From positions 1 through 64,000 of the forward strand of contig JBFXAZ010000008.1 in NCBI GenBank assembly GCA_050183765.1: a stretch of DNA of 64,000 nt, written 5' to 3'. Shown here one piece after another: positions 18,191 through 28,490 of this stretch. Under the pieces are notes generated by a model, which saw only the letters and a program-made list of their open reading frames with translations, was not told where the DNA came from and ran no database searches. How positions within the stretch are numbered: position 1 is the first letter of the stretch; every line of letters starts with the position of its first letter. The translations under genes and the position numbers were made by a program. Source of the DNA: JAFAZJ01 sp050183765 (GTDB lineage: Bacteria > Pseudomonadota > Alphaproteobacteria > Reyranellales > Reyranellaceae).

Positions 18191-19162
18191 ATGATTGCGC
18201 GCAGGCAGGTATTGGGCATGGCAGCGGCCACGATGGTCGCGGGCACGGAGGCATGGGCGCAGGCGCCATGGCCCAACCGTTCAGTGAGACTGGTCGTCAC
18301 ATTCCCGCCGGGCGGCGCGTCGGACGCGGCAGCCCGCGTGATCGCCGGTCCGCTGTCCGAGAAGCTCGGCCAGACCGTCGTCGTCGACAACAAGCCGGGC
18401 GGCGGCACGACCATCGGCGCCAACGTGGTGCTGCAGGCCAAGGACGATTTCCATACGCTGATGCTCAGCAACAGCGCGCCGATCTCGATCGCGCCCTATC
18501 TGTTCGAAAAGCCGCCCTACGATCCGATCAAGGATTTCGCGCACGTCGTCTATATCGGCTCGGTCGCCAACGCCTTCGTCGTGCGCCCGGCCGTGCCGGC
18601 GAAGACGATGCCGGAGCTGATCGCCTGGATCAAAGGCCAGGGCAAGCCGGTGCCCTTCGGCTCGGGCGGCCAGGGCTCGATCGGCCACATCATCGGCGAG
18701 ATGTTCAAGGCCGAGCTCGGCCTCAGCATGGAGCATATCGGCTATCGCGGCGCCGCGCCGATGTTCCAGGACATGATGGCCGGCCAGCTCGACTTCGCCG
18801 TGGTCACGCTCACCGAGGTCCTGCCGCTGGCCAAGGACGGCAAGCTGCGGATGATCGCGCTGACCGCGACGCAGAAGGCACCCAGCGCGCCCGACGTGCC
18901 GCTGGTCACAGATCTCGGCTTCCCCAAGCTGGTGGCCGAGAACTTCGTCGGCGTCTCGGCGCCCGCCGGCTTCCCCGCCGCGGCGCAGGCGAAGCTGCAC
19001 AAGGCGATGAGCGAGGTGCTCGCCGACGCCAAGCTGATCGATCGCCTGGGCGAGCTGGGCTTCGTCACCAAGCCGATGAGCCCGGCCGAGTTCACGGCCT
19101 TCGTAGCTGCCCAGGTGCGAACATTCCAGGCGCCGGTGAAGGCCTCAGGCGCTAGACTGTAG
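18191..19162 (+). CDS. Tripartite tricarboxylate (Bug/TctC-type) periplasmic binding protein
   Basis: 323 residues from ATG 18191 (GGGAGAA upstream). A signal peptide (MIARRQVLGMAAATMVAGTE) ends near AWAQ. The mature part is a standard Bug-family receptor: WPNRSVRLVVTFPPGGASD, DNKPGGGTTIGANVV, and the IKGQGKPVPFGSGGQGSIGH loop. Such receptors bind carboxylates and hand them to TctAB membrane proteins, or act alone as sensors. No tctA or tctB gene is near. Its position in the box cluster suggests an aromatic or dicarboxylic acid ligand. Confidence 0.88.
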   Translation: MIARRQVLGMAAATMVAGTEAWAQAPWPNRSVRLVVTFPPGGASDAAARVIAGPLSEKLGQTVVVDNKPGGGTTIGANVVLQAKDDFHTLMLSNSAPISIAPYLFEKPPYDPIKDFAHVVYIGSVANAFVVRPAVPAKTMPELIAWIKGQGKPVPFGSGGQGSIGHIIGEMFKAELGLSMEHIGYRGAAPMFQDMMAGQLDFAVVTLTEVLPLAKDGKLRMIALTATQKAPSAPDVPLVTDLGFPKLVAENFVGVSAPAGFPAAAQAKLHKAMSEVLADAKLIDRLGELGFVTKPMSPAEFTAFVAAQVRTFQAPVKASGARL

Positions 19163-19181
19163 GAAACATCGCGGAGGAAAC

Positions 19182-19391
19182 GTGGACGTCCGCACCATCG
19201 ACATCTCCCACCTGACGGTGGCGGAAAAGCTCGATCTGATCGATCGGCTTTGGGCAAGCATCGAAGACGAACCCGAATCGCCCGAATTCCTCGCCGAGCT
19301 GCGCCGCCGACTTGCGGCGCACGAGCGCGATCCTTCGACGGCGATTCCGCTCGAGGATGCATTCGAGCGACTCCGCCGCCGACGTGCCTGA
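19182..19391 (+). CDS. Addiction-module antitoxin (putative addiction module component family)
   Basis: 69 residues from GTG 19182 with an excellent GCGGAGGAAAC ribosome site. The pattern LTVAEKLDLIDRLWASIEDE followed by a basic C-terminus (LEDAFERLRRRRA) matches the short unstable antitoxins of family PF09720/TIGR02574, which bind RelE/ParE toxins. The toxin ATG follows the stop after one base. It is an unusual insertion inside the box operon. Confidence 0.8.
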   Translation: MDVRTIDISHLTVAEKLDLIDRLWASIEDEPESPEFLAELRRRLAAHERDPSTAIPLEDAFERLRRRRA

Positions 19392-19392
19392 A

Positions 19393-19713
19393 ATGGATGT
19401 CCGGATCGACCCGGCCGCCCTCGGCGACATCGAGGCGGCCCCGGATTGGTATGAAGATCGGCAGGCCGGGCTGGGCGACGTGTTCGAGCATGATGTTCGG
19501 CAGCGCATCCTTCAGATCGCCCGGTCACCCCAGCGATATCCCGCCGTCGTCGCAGGTATCCGCAAGGCACGCGTTCTTGGATATCCGTACTCCATCTATT
19601 ACCGTGACGACCGAACCACCATCGTGATCCTCGCGGTTCACCATCATCGTCGTCACGAGGATCGTTCGAAGACCAGCCTCGGACTATCCGAGACTCAACA
19701 GGCATTTGTCGCG
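19393..19713 (+). CDS. RelE/ParE-type toxin domain, no stop before the next gene
   Basis: From ATG 19393 about 95 residues match the RelE/ParE plasmid-stabilisation fold: MDVRIDPAALGDIEAAPDWY, AGLGDVFEHDVRQRIL, SPQRYPAVVAGIRKARVLG, YPYSIYYRDDRTTIVILAV and HHHRR near the normal end. The frame has no stop after this: it runs through a 12-15 residue linker into benzoate-CoA ligase. The product may be a 627-residue fusion, or the toxin may have lost its stop and the ligase be made from ATG 19714. The antitoxin gene lies one base upstream. Confidence 0.75.
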
Positions 19714-21276
<1,563 letters not shown>

Positions 21277-21291
21277 GCGCACACCCCTGCC

Positions 21292-21356
21292 GTCATTCCG
21301 AGCGGAGCGAGGAATCCAGGGACGGCGCCTGGATTCCTCGCTACGCTCGGAATGAC
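21292..21356. repeat. Dispersed palindromic repeat, copy 1
   Basis: Two 29-base arms (21292-21320 and 21328-21356) with one mismatch around a 7-base loop. The arms begin GTCATTCCGAGCG and end AATCCAGG. A second copy with the same ends lies at 48897-48960. It fills the gap between benzoate-CoA ligase and the cupin and could end or slow transcription there. Confidence 0.85.
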
Positions 21357-21387
21357 AGGCGACTCTGCTGGAGCGAGGGAGGAACCC

Positions 21388-21807
21388 ATGAAGCCCAGGA
21401 TCATGCGTGCCGGAATGCGCCAGACGTCCAAGGCGGAAGCAGCGAACTTCGTTGGATCGGTGATGTCCGATCCGGTGTGGGCGCCGGAAGGCCCGTCGAA
21501 GCTGCGCGCATCGCGGGTGACCTTCATGCCCGGCGGCCGCACCAACTGGCATCAGCATGCGGTCGGCCAGATCCTCTACGTGCTGTCCGGCATCGGGCGC
21601 TACCAGCTGGAGGGTGAGCCAGTGCAGGAGATCCGGCCGGGCGACACGGTGGTGATCCCGCCCAACGCGCGGCACTGGCACGGCTCGGCGCCCGACACCA
21701 TGATGTGCCACCTCGCCATGTCGGAGACCGATGAGATGGGCAAGGCCACGACCTGGCTCGAGCCGGTCAGCGACGCCGACTACGGCAAGGCGCCCGCGAA
21801 GGAGTGA
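21388..21807 (+). CDS. Cupin-domain protein
   Basis: 139 residues from ATG 21388 (AGGGAGGAA upstream). A single small cupin barrel: motif 1 is GGRTNWHQHAVGQILYVLSG with two metal-binding His, motif 2 is IRPGDTVVIPPNARHWHG. The ending TTWLEPVSDADYG resembles carboxymuconolactone-type cupins and quercetin-like cupins in catabolic operons. Role unknown. It follows the box genes after a palindromic repeat and is followed 9 bases later by an amidohydrolase. Confidence 0.85.
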   Translation: MKPRIMRAGMRQTSKAEAANFVGSVMSDPVWAPEGPSKLRASRVTFMPGGRTNWHQHAVGQILYVLSGIGRYQLEGEPVQEIRPGDTVVIPPNARHWHGSAPDTMMCHLAMSETDEMGKATTWLEPVSDADYGKAPAKE

Positions 21808-21816
21808 TCGCGTCCT

Positions 21817-23058
21817 ATGGATTTCGATCTCGTGTTGCGTAACGTCAGGCTGGCCGACGGCAAGCCCGGCGACCCGACGACGGACATCGGTGTCAGGGAC
21901 GGCCGTATCGCGTCGATCACGCCCGGACTTGGCGGCAGCGCCAACGAAGAGGTCGAAGGCGGCGGCCGGCTGATCTGCTCGGGCTTCGTCGACACCCATA
22001 TCCATCTCGACAAGTCGTGCATACTCGAGCGCTGTGAGTGCACGACCAAGCGCAACCCGCATCTGGCGATGGAGCGGGTGTCCGCGGTCAAGCACACCTT
22101 CACGGTCGAGGACGTCATCGCGCGCGCCTCGGGCACCATCGAGAAGTGCATCGGACACGGCACCACGCGCATGCGCACCCATGCCGAGGTCGACCCCAAG
22201 GTCGGGCTGCGCGGCTTCGAGGGTGTGAAGGCGCTGGTGGACAAGTACAGCTGGGCGATCGACCTCGAGGTCTGCGTCATGCCGCAGGAAGGGCTGACCA
22301 ACAATCCCGGCACCGACGAGCTGATGGTCGCGGCGCTGAAGAACGGCGCCACCGTGGTCGGCGCGGCGCCGAACTACGATTCCGACCGCGCGGCGCAGAT
22401 CCACCGCATCTTCGAGATGGCGCACGAGTTCGATGTCGACATCGACATGCATCTCGACAGCGGCGCCTCGGCGGAAGAGCTCGATACGCTGCTCGTCTGC
22501 GATCTGACCGAGAAGTACAGATGGGGCGGTCGTGTCGCTGTCGGCCACGTCGGCAAGCTCTCGACCATGCCGCAGAAGGATCTGGACAAGGTCGCCAAGC
22601 GCATGGCCGACGCCGGCGTGGCCGCCACCGTGCTCACGGCGACGGATCTCTACCTGGGCGGCCGCCACACCGACCACAATGTGCCGCGCAACGTGGTCGA
22701 CCTGAATCGTCTCACCGAGCTCGGCGTCACCTGCTCCGTGGGCTCCAACAACATCCTCAATCCGTTCACACCGTTCGGCGACGGCCAGCTCCTGCGCCAG
22801 ATCAACATGCACGCGATCGTCACGGCCCGCGGCAACGACGACGAGGTCAAGGCGCTGTGGGACATGACCACGTCGGCCGCGGCGCGGCTCATGCGCAAGG
22901 ACGACTACGGCATCGCCGTCGGCAACCCAGCGGACCTCGTGATGCTCGACGCCGGCGATGCGGTCACGGCGTTGCGCACGGTCGCGCCCGTGCTGGCCGC
23001 CTTCAAGCGAGGCCGCCGCACAGTGACGCGCGAGCCGGTGCGACTGCACAAGCCATAA
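21817..23058 (+). CDS. Amidohydrolase-family protein, cytosine deaminase-like
   Basis: 413 residues, usual for the cytosine deaminase/N-isopropylammelide group. Metal ligands His61 and His63 are in DTHIHLDKS, His212 in DMHLDSGAS, and the next His in VGHVGKLS (244). The acidic residue that normally activates water, in GSDN, is Asn311 here (GSNNILNPFTPFGDG), so activity may be altered. Substrate unknown; in this place an amide or cyclic-imide aromatic precursor is conceivable. The stop is 10 bases from the end of putA on the other strand. Confidence 0.85.
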   Translation: MDFDLVLRNVRLADGKPGDPTTDIGVRDGRIASITPGLGGSANEEVEGGGRLICSGFVDTHIHLDKSCILERCECTTKRNPHLAMERVSAVKHTFTVEDVIARASGTIEKCIGHGTTRMRTHAEVDPKVGLRGFEGVKALVDKYSWAIDLEVCVMPQEGLTNNPGTDELMVAALKNGATVVGAAPNYDSDRAAQIHRIFEMAHEFDVDIDMHLDSGASAEELDTLLVCDLTEKYRWGGRVAVGHVGKLSTMPQKDLDKVAKRMADAGVAATVLTATDLYLGGRHTDHNVPRNVVDLNRLTELGVTCSVGSNNILNPFTPFGDGQLLRQINMHAIVTARGNDDEVKALWDMTTSAAARLMRKDDYGIAVGNPADLVMLDAGDAVTALRTVAPVLAAFKRGRRTVTREPVRLHKP

Positions 23059-23068
23059 GGTCCGGGCT

Positions 23069-26000
23069 CTACAGCGACACAAGGCTGGCGTTGCCGCCGG
23101 CCGCGGCGGTGTTGACGCTGACAGATCGTTCCCACACCAGCAGCTCCAGGGCGCAGCCGGCGGCGTTGGCGAGATAGAGCGGGACGATCGCGCCCTCGCG
23201 CGCCGCGACCCTGCGAGCCAGATCGCATGCCGCCTCGTCCATCGTCTCGACCAGGACAGCATCGCAGGCGGGCAGCGTATCGTCGGGTACGATCTCGACG
23301 AACGCGCGCAGATCCGCCGGCAAGGTGGAGAAGGCGGCGACGGCGCTTGTCCATCCGATCGCCACGTTGCCGGTCGAGAGCGCCGCGCCAATCTGGGCCG
23401 CAAGCCCCTCCTTCGATCGCGCGGCACACAGCACGCGTCCCTTGACGGACAGCGTGTAGGCGTTGCGCTCACCAACGGGTCCGCGAAGAATGCTCGAATA
23501 CCCGAGCGGCGATTCGCGATTGAAAGCGTCGCAGGCGTCGGCCGCGGCGACACCCTGACCGCGCAGAAATCCGGCCCAGCTCAGGCCGGCGGCCGCGGCC
23601 TTGCCCCGGATCGCCACGCCTGGATGCCGCGACACCAGCCGGTAGAGATAGAGCGGGCCACCGGCCTTCGGCCCGGTGCCGGACAGGCCATGTCCGCCAA
23701 AGGGCTGCACGCCGACAACCGCGCCGATGAGGTTGCGGTTCACGTAGATGTTGCCGGCGTGGACCGCCTCGGTCGCCCGATCGATCGTCTCGTCGATCCG
23801 GCTGTGCACGCCGAAGGTCAGGCCGTAGCCGGTCGCGTTGATCTCGCCGATCAGCCTGTCGAGCTCGCGGCGGCGGAACCTCAGGACATGCAGGACGGGG
23901 CCGAACACCTCTCTCTTGAGCTCGGGGAGCGAGCGGATCTCGATCAGCGTCGGCGGCACGAAGATGCCGTGGGCACATGCGTCCGACAGCGCCACCTGGT
24001 CGACGGCATGGCCCGTCGCACGCATCTCCTCGATGTGCCTGAGGATCGCGGCCCGGGCGCCCTCGGTGATGACCGGACCGACATCGGTCGAAAGGCGATC
24101 GGACGGTGCCACGGATATCTCGTTCAACGCACCGCGGAGCATCGCCAGGACGCGCTCGGCGATGTCGTCCTGCAGGCACAGCACGCGCAGCGCCGAGCAG
24201 CGCTGGCCCGCGGAGTCGAAGGCCGACTGGATGACGTCGACCACGACCTGCTCGGGCAGGGCGGAGGAGTCGACGATGAGCGCGTTCTGCCCGCCGGTTT
24301 CGGCGATCAGCGGCACGGGCACGCCATCGGGATTGATGCGCTTCGCCAGCGCGCGCTGGATCAGCCGCGCGACCTCGGTCGAGCCGGTGAACATCACGCC
24401 GCGAACCCCCGGCTCGGCCACGAGCGCCGCGCCGACATCGCCCTCCCCCGGCAGCAGCTGCAGCGCCGCCTCCGGCACACCCGCCTCCCAAAGGATCCGC
24501 ACCGCGGCCATCGCCGTGAGCGGCGTTTCCTCGGCAGGCTTGGCGATCACCGTGTTGCCCGCCGCCAGCGCCGCGGCGACCTGCCCGGTGAAGATCGCCA
24601 GCGGAAAGTTCCAGGGACTGATGCAGACGACGACGCCGAGCGGGATGTGCGTGCCGTTGGCAAACTCCTCGCGCGCCTGCGCCGCGTAGTAGCGCAGGAA
24701 ATCGACGGCCTCGCGCACCTCGCCGACGGCGTTCGCAAGTGTCTTGCCGGCCTCGCGCACGATCACGTCGAGCAGCGAAGGCATGCGCTGCTCCAGGAGA
24801 TCGGCGGCGCGCTCCAGCCGCTGGGCGCGTATCGGCGGCGGCAGCGCCGGCCAGGCCGCAAAGCCCGCTGCCGCCGTCACGACCGCAGCCGCTGCCGCAG
24901 AGGGATCGGCGTCGGTGACGAAGCCGACGCGATCGCGCCGGTCCGACGGATTGAGCACGGCCCGCTTGCCGTCGGCCACGGTACAGCCGCCTGGCAGGCT
25001 TCGTGCGAGGTCCTGCAGCACACGCTCGTCGGAGAGATCGAGCCCGGCCGAGTTGCGTCGCGCCGGCATGAACAATGCCGATGGTTCGACGATTCTGTCG
25101 TGCGGCCGGCCCGGCGGATCGAGCGTCCGCGCCGCCGCAACCGGATCGACGAGCAGCGCGTCGACGGAGATGTTGGGGTTGGCGAGCTGGTTGACGAACG
25201 AGGAATTGGCGCCGTTCTCGAGCAGGCGCCGCACGAGGTAGGCGAGCAAGCTCTCGTGCGTTCCGACCGGCGCGTAGATGCGGCAGGGCCGGTTGAGCTT
25301 CGTCCGTGGCACGACCTCCTGGTACAGCGGCTCGCCCATGCCGTGGAGGCACTGGAACTCGTACTGTCCCTGGTAGTAGCTATGGCCGGCCATGGCGTGG
25401 ATGGTCGCCAGGGTCAGCGCGTTGTGGGTCGCGAATTGCGGAAACACCGCGTCCGCAGCGCCCAGCAGGATCTTCGCGCAGGCAACATACGAGACATCCG
25501 TGTGAACCTTGCGCGTAAAGACCGGATAGCCCGGCAAGCCGTCGAGCTGCGCGCGCTTGATCTCGCTGTCCCAGTACGCGCCCTTCACCAGGCGCACCAT
25601 CAGGCGGTGGCGGGATCGCCGCGCGAGATCGATCAGGTAGTCGAGCACGAAGGGCGCGCGCTTCTGGTAGGCCTGCACCACGAAGCCGATACCGTCCCAG
25701 CGCGCGAGACCGGGCTCGAAGCACAGCGATTCGAGCATCTCCAGCGACAGATCCAGCCGATCGGCTTCCTCGGCATCGATGTTGAGGCCGATGTCGTATT
25801 TCCGCGCCAGCAGCGCCAGGCTGCGCAGGCGCGGCAGGAGCTCCGCCATCACGCGGCCGCGCTGCGCACGCGAATAGCGCGGATGCAGCGCCGAGAGCTT
25901 GATCGAGATGCCGGGACCCTCGTATATGCCGCGCCCGTCGGAGGCCGCGCCGATCGCGTCGATGGCCGCCTCGTAGGCGCGGTAGTAGCGCTCGGCGTCC

Positions 26001-26656
26001 GCCGCGGTGATCGCGGCTTCGCCCAGCATGTCGTAGGAAAAGCGGAAGCCGCGCTCCTCCATGCGGCGCGCCCTGTCGAGCGCCTCCTCGATGGATTCGC
26101 CCGCGACGAACTGCTCGCCCAGCATGCGCATCGACAGGTCGACCGCCTTGCGAATCAACGGCTCGCCGCCCTTGGCGATGAGGTCGACCAGCGCCGTCGC
26201 GAAAGTGCGCTCGCGCGCCGTCTTGGCCAGCCGGCCCGTCACGACCAGGCCCCAGGTAGCGGCGTTGACGAAGAGCGAGGGGCTATGGCCGACATGCGAG
26301 CGCCAGTCGCCGCCGCCGATCTTGTCGCGGATCAGCGCATCGCGGGTATCCGAATCCGGAATCCGCAGCAGAGCTTCCGCCAGGCACATCAGCGCAATGC
26401 CCTCGTCCGAGGACAAGGCGTATTCCTGCATCAGGCCCTCGACGCCGCCCGCGCGCTGATCGGCGCGCAATGCCTCGATCAGGCGCCTTGCGACCCGCCG
26501 CGCTGCATCCGTGATGTCGGGTGGCAAGGCAGCGCGCTCGATGAGCGGCGGTACGCATTGGAACTCGGGCGTACGATACGCTGATGTGATGCGCTCGAGC
26601 AGGGCGCTGCGCGGCGCCCTGTCGGCGCGAAAATGGGCAAACGCCCGGTTGCTCAA
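23069..26656 (-). CDS. putA: Bifunctional proline dehydrogenase / L-glutamate gamma-semialdehyde dehydrogenase
   Basis: 1195 residues from TTG 26656, which overlaps the upstream stop as TTGA and gives the familiar PutA start SNRAFAHFRADRAPRSALLE. It oxidises proline to glutamate. The PRODH barrel is at about 150-450 (LVKGAYWDSEIKRAQLDGLP, APVGTHESLLAYLVRRLLEN), the aldehyde dehydrogenase at about 530-1000 with Glu in LIAETGGQNALIV and catalytic Cys in SAGQRCSALRVL, and a C-terminal domain follows. The N-terminal ribbon-helix-helix repressor domain of enteric PutA is absent, so it does not regulate itself that way. Second gene after a CMD-family gene. Confidence 0.93.
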   Translation of the reverse strand: MSNRAFAHFRADRAPRSALLERITSAYRTPEFQCVPPLIERAALPPDITDAARRVARRLIEALRADQRAGGVEGLMQEYALSSDEGIALMCLAEALLRIPDSDTRDALIRDKIGGGDWRSHVGHSPSLFVNAATWGLVVTGRLAKTARERTFATALVDLIAKGGEPLIRKAVDLSMRMLGEQFVAGESIEEALDRARRMEERGFRFSYDMLGEAAITAADAERYYRAYEAAIDAIGAASDGRGIYEGPGISIKLSALHPRYSRAQRGRVMAELLPRLRSLALLARKYDIGLNIDAEEADRLDLSLEMLESLCFEPGLARWDGIGFVVQAYQKRAPFVLDYLIDLARRSRHRLMVRLVKGAYWDSEIKRAQLDGLPGYPVFTRKVHTDVSYVACAKILLGAADAVFPQFATHNALTLATIHAMAGHSYYQGQYEFQCLHGMGEPLYQEVVPRTKLNRPCRIYAPVGTHESLLAYLVRRLLENGANSSFVNQLANPNISVDALLVDPVAAARTLDPPGRPHDRIVEPSALFMPARRNSAGLDLSDERVLQDLARSLPGGCTVADGKRAVLNPSDRRDRVGFVTDADPSAAAAAVVTAAAGFAAWPALPPPIRAQRLERAADLLEQRMPSLLDVIVREAGKTLANAVGEVREAVDFLRYYAAQAREEFANGTHIPLGVVVCISPWNFPLAIFTGQVAAALAAGNTVIAKPAEETPLTAMAAVRILWEAGVPEAALQLLPGEGDVGAALVAEPGVRGVMFTGSTEVARLIQRALAKRINPDGVPVPLIAETGGQNALIVDSSALPEQVVVDVIQSAFDSAGQRCSALRVLCLQDDIAERVLAMLRGALNEISVAPSDRLSTDVGPVITEGARAAILRHIEEMRATGHAVDQVALSDACAHGIFVPPTLIEIRSLPELKREVFGPVLHVLRFRRRELDRLIGEINATGYGLTFGVHSRIDETIDRATEAVHAGNIYVNRNLIGAVVGVQPFGGHGLSGTGPKAGGPLYLYRLVSRHPGVAIRGKAAAAGLSWAGFLRGQGVAAADACDAFNRESPLGYSSILRGPVGERNAYTLSVKGRVLCAARSKEGLAAQIGAALSTGNVAIGWTSAVAAFSTLPADLRAFVEIVPDDTLPACDAVLVETMDEAACDLARRVAAREGAIVPLYLANAAGCALELLVWERSVSVNTAAAGGNASLVSL

Positions 26657-27213
26657 CGCTTCATCCCCGTCGCACCATCCGGGACATCGTAGAAGGCCAG
26701 CGTCATCGCCACGCTGGAGTAGTGTCCCATCAGGGTGATGACGTCGGTGATACCGACATGGCCCAGCGCCTTGACCGCGCGCTCGTAGAGGCCGCGCGGC
26801 ACCCAGCGGCGGTTGGTCAGCACCATGGCCATCTCGTAGACCACCTGCTCGCGCTCGTCGTCGAACGACACCGGCATGCCGGCGACCATGGCGTCGACCT
26901 TGGCCGGCGGCAGCCCGGCCTGCTTTCCGATCCGCTCGTGGGCGCCCGTCGGGTAGGCCGAATGCCAATGGCTGGTGATGATGCAGACGGCGATCTCGCG
27001 CTCGCGCTCGGTCAGCGAGTAGCGGCCGGGATGAAAATGCCCGCCGAACGGACCGGCGACCTTCGCGAGCTTCGGATTGTGGATCCAGATCTTGGCCGGA
27101 CCCGGCAGGCCGCCGCGTGCGGCGATCATGGCGTCGTAGCCTTCCCGCTGCTCGGGCGTCATGCGGTCGTACGGGATTTCCGCGTAGCGGCCGAAGGTGG
27201 GTGTTTCAGACAT
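26653..27213 (-). CDS. Carboxymuconolactone decarboxylase-family protein
   Basis: 186 residues. The helical CMD fold is indicated by LTEREREIAVCIITSHWHSA, AYPTGAHERIGKQAGLP and the C-terminal ITDVITLMGHYSSVAMTLAF. The CxxC of AhpD-type peroxidases is missing (Cys is single, followed by ITSHWH), so it is not a thiol peroxidase. Reaction unknown. It precedes putA, and its TGA overlaps the putA TTG. The start ATG complementary to 27211-27213 is preceded by AGGAGGAA. Divergent from the CoA transferase gene. Confidence 0.85.
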   Translation of the reverse strand: MSETPTFGRYAEIPYDRMTPEQREGYDAMIAARGGLPGPAKIWIHNPKLAKVAGPFGGHFHPGRYSLTEREREIAVCIITSHWHSAYPTGAHERIGKQAGLPPAKVDAMVAGMPVSFDDEREQVVYEMAMVLTNRRWVPRGLYERAVKALGHVGITDVITLMGHYSSVAMTLAFYDVPDGATGMKR

Positions 27214-27281
27214 CAGCGTTCCTCCTATTCTGCCGGGCCAGTATGGCGCCCGGCAGCGAGGGCGTCGAAAGGGAAGCAGCG

Positions 27282-28478
27282 ATGGCCGACGGCATTTTCA
27301 GTGGACTGAGGGTGATCGATTGCGCGAGCTGGATCGCCGGGCCGGCGGCGGCGACGATCCTCTCGGACTTCGGCGCCGACATCGTCAAGATCGAGCCGCC
27401 CGGCACCGGCGATCCCTGGCGGGCTCTGGCGCCCGTGCCCGGCAAGACCACCGACTACTGGTGGCAGCTGACGTCGCGCAACAAGCGCAGCCTGGCCATC
27501 GACCTCAAGCTCGACGAGGGACTGGCCGTCCTCTATCGCATGATCGCCGATACCGACGTGTTCATCACCAACTTCCCCCTGCCCGTGCGCGAACGGCTGA
27601 AGATCGCCGCCGCCGACCTCCTGGCGATCAACCCGCGCCTGATCTACGGCTCGATGACCGCCTATGGCGAGCATGGTGCGGAAGCCGCTCGAACGGGATT
27701 CGACGCAACGGCCTATTGGGCCCGCTCGGGCTTGATGGACATGGTGCGGCCCGGCGCCGACGCCGAGCCTGCGCGCTCGACGCCGGGCCTGGGCGACCAT
27801 CCGACCGCGACGGCGCTCTACGCCGCGATCGTGACGGCGCTGTATCGCCGCGAGAAGACGGGGCGCGGCGGCGTTGCCCAGACCTCGCTGCTGCAGAACG
27901 GCCTGTGGGCCAACGGCTGCTTCGTGCAGAATCGGTTGTTCGGCGAACACGTCGTGCCGCGGCCGCCGCGCACCAAGGCGCCAAGCGCCCTCGCCAACCA
28001 CTACCGATGCCGCGACGGCCGGTGGTTCCTGATGGCGCTGCACAACGAGGCGCGCCAGCTGGCCAGCTTCCTGGCGGCGATCGACGCCAGCCATCTCGTC
28101 GAGGATCCGCGCTTCGCGACGCTTCAAGCGCGGCGCGAGAACGCGACGGCGCTGACGTCGATCCTCGACAAGATCTTCGCCCGACGCGACCTCGCGGAAT
28201 GGCGTCCGATCCTCGAAGCGGCCGGCGTGACGTTCGGCGCCGTCTACAATGTCGACGAAGCTGGCGACGATGCGCAGTCACGCACGATCGGCGCGCTCGT
28301 CCCCTTTGCCGATGGCGGCAATCTGACGATCTCCAGCCCGTTCCATCTCGACGGCGAGACCAAGACCGCGCCCGCCCGCGCGCCTGCCATCGGACAGCAT
28401 TCCGAGGCGGTGCTGCGCGATGCCGGCTACTCGGCCGGCGAGATCGCCAGGCTGAAGGGGCTCGGCGTGCTGGGCTAG
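27282..28478 (+). CDS. CaiB/BaiF-type (family III) CoA transferase
   Basis: 398 residues, usual for the family. The opening FSGLRVIDCASWIAGPAAAT and LSDFGADIVKIEPPGTGDPW is diagnostic. The catalytic Asp is expected in the PGLGDHPTATALYAA segment. It moves CoA between two carboxylic acids, probably from succinyl-CoA or another acyl-CoA. Substrate unknown. ATG 27282 has GGGAAGCAGCG upstream; the gene is divergent from the CMD-putA operon and stops 12 bases from the end of the hydrolase on the other strand. Confidence 0.9.
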   Translation: MADGIFSGLRVIDCASWIAGPAAATILSDFGADIVKIEPPGTGDPWRALAPVPGKTTDYWWQLTSRNKRSLAIDLKLDEGLAVLYRMIADTDVFITNFPLPVRERLKIAAADLLAINPRLIYGSMTAYGEHGAEAARTGFDATAYWARSGLMDMVRPGADAEPARSTPGLGDHPTATALYAAIVTALYRREKTGRGGVAQTSLLQNGLWANGCFVQNRLFGEHVVPRPPRTKAPSALANHYRCRDGRWFLMALHNEARQLASFLAAIDASHLVEDPRFATLQARRENATALTSILDKIFARRDLAEWRPILEAAGVTFGAVYNVDEAGDDAQSRTIGALVPFADGGNLTISSPFHLDGETKTAPARAPAIGQHSEAVLRDAGYSAGEIARLKGLGVLG

Positions 28479-28490
28479 ATCTCGGACCGC

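Noticed and set aside
23624..26584. Nearly 1000-codon plus-strand frame opposite putA
   Set aside because: The translated sequence is Arg/His/Gln-rich without any domain, while the minus-strand frame is a textbook PutA.
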